From the NCBI GenBank assembly GCA_963513935.1, contig OY740772.1, forward strand, positions 101,575,340 to 101,639,339: 64,000 nt of DNA. Reading direction: 5' to 3'. The position numbers were made by a program, and so were the translations under genes. This DNA comes from Aphrophora alni (lineage: Eukaryota > Arthropoda > Insecta > Hemiptera > Aphrophoridae). Below are positions 59,410-64,000 of this stretch, one piece after another; the stretch's first letter is position 1; each line of letters opens with the position of its first letter. The notes beneath the pieces were generated by a model that worked only from the letters and a program-made list of their open reading frames with translations, was not told where the DNA came from and did not search any database.

Positions 59410-60804
59410 ATATATTAAATGCTTAAATGGATTTTGGAATCTTAAATATTACGTTGTTTATGTTGCGTAATCTAATAAATACTAAAAGGTTACTCATGTC
59501 TCATGTCATATATAAAATCTAAATATACCGCAGCAACTTCTGAGACGAGAGACATTTTCAATATGTCTGCGTAACTTTTTTAATAAACCCTAAAGGAAAG
59601 TTAGAGGCTTCAAAGTTTTCCCTAAATATTGCGAAATTTAGTTTTAAATTACGTTCACACTGAATATTTTAGAATTAAAAATAATAGTATAAATATAGAA
59701 GCGAATATTATTGTCCTCAACAACATTCATTAATTGCAAAACGAAATTGTGTAAAAACACACACGTTCAGTCTTTTACTTATAAGTAGAAATGAGAATGT
59801 CTAAGGATTAAAATAGGATATCGTGTTTTGTATTGCGCAGTTTTCCGTTTCTCGTTCATAGGTTCTTTGAGTCGAAGAAAGCGGTTTTTGGAGTGGCATT
59901 CGTCTATCGTCTCTGCACAGCTACTTGAGCCAAATCTATTGAGTATATATTTATCAATTTTGGTATGGTCAACACATGTCCAAATTTCGTCGTATCGGTA
60001 ATTTGTCGATGACAGAAAATTTTGATGTAACAAAACTTAAATTTCAAATTTTTTCACAACTATTTAACTTAAAATTGTAAAAAATTAACATTCTAAGGAT
60101 TCTAGCTACAAGTATAGGTGTTGAATACTACTGGTTTGGAACTAATTAATAAACAACTATTTTCAAGAAACTCTTAATAATGACTTAATTTTCCCAAATC
60201 GGTTCTTCCCGATTTAAATGATTTTCAAAAAGCGATGAGAGGTTTCCCAATCGCAATTAAGCAAATTTAGGTGGAGGAGTAATGGGAAAAAATATAATTA
60301 ACTTTGATCGTACTTGCTAATTACGGTTTTGAATAGTTTTTCGTACAAATGAAGCAAATTAAATCTCTATTATTTATTATCTTTACAATTATTATTTTGT
60401 TAAGGTAAATATTCAGTTTTATTTCTATACAAATTTACCTTAAATAGTGAGATAAATATTTAATTCTAATAAAACGATTTTATTGTGTTGTTTTACGTTT
60501 TGGTTTAGTGGATGGGTTGTGTGAAGGTTTGTTCATATTTTATATCATTTACTAAACCTACTTTTGAAAAAGTTTTCCTTTTTGAAAAATGATTTTCTGC
60601 CAGAATTTATTTCTAAATCTAATCTTATTCATTGATATTATTGTAAACTTTAAAAATAAAAATTGGTTAGTGTGTAAAAGTTAGATAATTGTGTATTCTA
60701 GTCTTCTCTAGAATTTTGTTTTGTAAATACCAAAATACATTAATTTAGTAGAAAATAAGAAGTATAATACTACGAAATCCAGTTCTGGTAAGTTTAAATA
60801 TTTG

Positions 60805-60805
<1 letters not shown>
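59410..60805. other. AT-rich intergenic DNA
   Basis: The 84-codon minus-strand frame at 59779-60033 has balanced composition but no recognised domain. A 7-bp hairpin AAATCGG/CCGATTT lies near 60197. Nothing else. Confidence 0.4.

Positions 60806-60859
<54 letters not shown>
60806..60859. repeat. (AT)n microsatellite
   Basis: About 27 AT units. Confidence 0.93.
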
Positions 60860-60862
<3 letters not shown>

Positions 60863-61698
60863 ACCTAGCAAAATCTAATAAAAAAGCAATCACACATTCA
60901 CTAGTTTGACGAACGTAGACATAAATTATATCGTAGGCATTCGGAACCCGAGTTGGAATTTGTACTTTTATTTTTCTTATATCAAATATGATCTAATTGT
61001 TTCAAAATAACGTAGATGGTAAACTATTTCCACAATTTCCTTTACTAAATATCTAGTCAGACTAGAATGTATAATTATTGAAAGTTATTAATTTACATTA
61101 TATGTGAAACATTTATTGGATTATAAATTAATAATTAATTTAAACGCAAGTTTAGCATAACGATGAAACAACTATCATCATCGGATTGGTATAAAATTTA
61201 TGAAATAAAAATCACTATAGCGTATGTAATACTAATTACAGTTAGGAAGCGTTTATAGTTCTTGAGAAGAATACTTGTACTTTATTTAAATATATAAGTG
61301 TCTAGCTAGGTATAAAATATATATAAAAAATGTACGGCAGAAGGACATATCTATTTTAATCTTGAAATTATTAGGTGGTGTGTTTCTATGATTTATATTA
61401 ATAGACTTCACTCATCTTTATTTGTTGTAAATGGAGTTTGTTCAGGTATCGTTGATCAAAAAAAAAACAACAACTTATTTCCTCATTTTTTAAAACTATT
61501 TAAACCAACCATACATCCACAGACATATACACATAAAAAAAAGGACAATATACTGAGAGTGTCAATTAAATTAGACGTTTCGCAATGAAAAATACTTTGT
61601 AGTATCGGGTGTAATGTTTAGATTATCGGGTACATTTCAACTTCTCAGAATTCCTAACACTGGTCAACTGTGGACTCGGTCAAAAGTCCACAAAAAGT
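60860..61698. other. AT-rich intergenic DNA, nothing recognised
   Basis: A short hairpin GTGGACT/AGTCCAC lies near 61668-61690, just before the R2 repeat. Confidence 0.4.
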
Positions 61699-62039
61699 GG
61701 AATAACCACTATCAGTCACAAACAACTTTCTCATTTAGGCCTATCATGGTTAATCAATTTTCCTTGTTTGATTTAATATGAACTTTAAAACCACGCTATT
61801 TTAGCTAGGATGAACCTTTTCAGGTCGGGTTTGCAGCATTGTGTTGTTCTACTCATAAAGAATTTCAATTACATGTACAACTCGGCCTATGCTCTCAATT
61901 AAGATATCCTACTTACTCCATGTGGACCGTCCACTGGAAAGATAGCAGTCCACTGAATACGTACTAAAATAGGTTTTGATGTCCATTAACAATGTACAAT
62001 TCTTTGTAGCTCTATCAATGGTTAAAAAATACTAAGACG
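61699..62039 (+). repeat. Dispersed repeat family R2, copy 2
   Basis: Direct-orientation relative of 22063-22385, with a short extra block (about 61935-61960, ending GTCCACTGAA) absent from copy 1. Confidence 0.75.
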
Positions 62040-63276
62040 TCTCGGGATATATCTGTAGTGATACTTATATCAACAGAGTGTTAAGAAATCAATATTCCGT
62101 TAATTACCGGTACTTGTACTATAGAAAATAACTGTTATCCATTTTATACAAACGTTACTACAGAATACACCGTTACAATTATAACACAATATCTTCTCGT
62201 GTCTAATGAACTCTACAGACAGGCAGGGAAGTGGAAATTAGATTAATCAATGGAACAATTCTACCCTACGGTTACAGGCGCCTTAGTTAACGACGAGGGG
62301 AAACTGATGTCTGCAAACTCGTAACTTTGTTTATTTTCTAAAATTACTGTTTTGTTGATTAAATTTGTAATCATTATTCCTTAAATATTGGATTAAACCA
62401 GGTATGATGACAATCGCCAATATTTGACTGATTTTCAAGTTTCATGACCTGAAGAAACAAAAAAGTGTTTTTCGACATGTCGTCTTTCCGCTGTTGTTAT
62501 TGTTGTGGTAGTCGTCGTCGTCGTTGTTGTTGTAAGGATTGTCATTGTCGTCTGCACAAGTCCGATAGCGACTACAAATATTAAGATGAAATATAATATG
62601 GTTTCTATGGAACCCTATTGCAATTCAATATCATAACATTAAAAAGTAAAAGTGATGACATTCTAAACAGGTTTTTTCGGGTTAACATTTCGTCTGGCCT
62701 TCATCTTATGACACACTAAAATAGATGCAAACTTGGAGATTTCAATTCTGTTTGTAATGTAGACTCATTCGCATATGTACAACTTTGAGGTTAGTTAGTA
62801 CACTTTGATCTCCTATGACAATTTAACAGTCACTACACTACACCAAAACCATTTTTTTGTATCTCTTAGAATATCTGCATGTACATAGTATGATAGGGCT
62901 TGGAAAGTACCAAAATAGTCAACTTATTTTTTATACAAAGAATATATAATTCTCGACTTTGGATATTCTTATCTATGATTAGAAAATTATTATGATCTAT
63001 TGTTTATTAACCATCAGATTCGTTGTAAGTGCGTAATAATATTTAAACAGATAAACTATTTAAGAACAAACACATTTAAAAAGTTTAAAACTAATACTTA
63101 TAAAAAGATACTTTTAATTAAATGCAACAACAAAAACAACGATGTTAATGAAGGTATTTTATAAAACACAACAGGTATTTCATAAAAAATAAATTTAACC
63201 CTCTTATTTAATACTAATTTAATACTTACAGCAACAAGTAAAATTAGCGTAGCTAGGTCAAGTGTAAAGAAGCTCT
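62040..63276. other. AT-rich intergenic DNA
   Basis: Contains GTT/GTC triplet-rich sequence at about 62488-62535 and a minus-strand GATGAAGGCC-AGA-CGAAATGT motif at 62685-62707, similar in style to the CTGAAGA-hairpin-GAAAC copies. Confidence 0.4.
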
Positions 63277-63284
63277 GATTTATG

Positions 63285-63751
63285 CAGTGGCGGCGATAAG
63301 AACCCGCGGGCCCCCCTGCAAATTTGTTCATCGGGCCCCCCCTCTCCCAATAATCTTTTACCGGATGTTTATCTTTTCGTCGGCCGGCGCCGGTGAGTCA
63401 CCGCGATGCGCGACGTAGCGATAGCTGCAATACTTATCGGCCAATGGTAAGCAATACAAATACTTCGTATGACATTAAATAATAAATACTGCTCTCTAAA
63501 AAATAATGGTTATTGCCGTTTTGGATGCACGATGCACAATCTTGTCTGAAAACATTTTACCTTATTTTAGTAATTTCTTGACAATACTCATAAAAAATAT
63601 TGTTGTGATAGGGGGGCCCGTGTGGCAGGGCTCGTCGCGGGTCCGGGTCCCGGTAAAATTTCCCGAAAAATCCCGCTCAAGGCTCGCGAGCCCCTCCCAG
63701 CTCGCGGCCCCCCGCACCGCGGGCCCTGCGGGCCCGCTATCGCCGCCACTG
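63285..63751. mobile_element. Non-autonomous hAT element (MITE), 467 bp
   Basis: Termini are inverted CAGTGGCGGCGATA (14 bp perfect), the CAGTGG-type end common in hAT elements. Flanks are GATTTATG (63277-63284) and AATTTATG (63752-63759), an 8-bp duplication with one mismatch, as expected for hAT. Both ends are extremely GC-rich (GGGCCC and CCGCGGG runs) in an AT-rich genome, while the centre is AT-rich. No transposase. A 105-codon frame overlapping the right end is an artefact of its GC content. Confidence 0.88.
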
Positions 63752-64000
63752 AATTTATGTTACTCTGTAGAACAAGAGACTAGAGTTGTTTCTTGTAGAT
63801 TTAATTGTACAATACGAGAGTGAAACCGCTTTATTTTATAATTGCAATAATCATTCCTACTTTAATATAACAATTACTTTTAACTAATGTATTGTAATTT
63901 GTGACGCTACTTTTACAAAGAATTAGAGCGATCCATTACTCGTCTGAGTGTTACGAGATTGAATATAACACATGATAGAATACAAATGTATTTATCAACC

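Noticed and set aside
63506..63823. 105-codon plus-strand frame with a Pro/Arg-rich second half
   Set aside because: Half lies in the GC-rich end of the hAT MITE, whose composition removes stop codons; no motif.

Overview
The window looks like intergenic DNA from an AT-rich arthropod genome, most likely an insect. The evidence is long homopolymer and AT/GA microsatellites, Ty3/gypsy (Metaviridae) LTR elements with a 4-bp ATAT target duplication, a jockey-type non-LTR retrotransposon tail, hAT-like and foldback-like DNA elements, and no recognisable host gene. I found no rRNA, tRNA, CRISPR or bacterial-type operon. Species cannot be fixed from the sequence alone. Percent identities and alignments were judged by eye.

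Layout. 1-13134 is AT-rich DNA with degenerate dispersed repeats, an inverted-repeat element (467-865), a pre-miRNA-like hairpin (3041-3097) and a ~490-bp compound microsatellite (4956-5445). 13135-19146 is a 6.0-kb non-autonomous LTR retrotransposon (E1). Its 1,926-bp LTRs are almost identical, but coding capacity is reduced to a 20-codon gag stub. 19147-33384 is repeat-rich intergenic DNA with a 425-bp TIR element (26387-26811), hairpin MITEs and a 62-bp perfect palindrome. 33393-34338 is a foldback-like element with 12 copies of a 10-bp unit. 35166-46514 is an old long-inverted-repeat element interrupted in its right arm by a 10.3-kb intact Ty3/gypsy element (E2, 36037-46347). The remainder to 64000 is again intergenic, with a jockey C-terminal fragment (47592-47870, minus), a tRNA-like SINE candidate and a GC-rich hAT MITE (63285-63751).

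How the parts work together. E2 carries gag (427 codons) and a pol frame with protease, reverse transcriptase, RNase H, integrase and a GPY/F-type tail, but no env. Pol has no ATG and lies in the -1 frame. A correctly phased A AAA AAC heptamer, followed after 7 nt by a 10-bp hairpin, should produce a Gag-Pol fusion. E2's two LTRs showed no difference by eye, so it is probably very young. E1 shares E2's leader, primer-binding region, polypurine tract and LTR architecture but cannot encode proteins, so it is best explained as mobilised in trans by an E2-like relative. Both used the same ATAT target inside AATATATTAT.

The best candidates for undescribed biology are the foldback element, the E1/E2 parasite-helper pair with E1-specific structured RNA (a nested hairpin and a 36-bp-period hairpin array), the frameshift cassette, and a recurrent CTGAAGA-hairpin-GAAAC motif scattered through several inverted-repeat elements.
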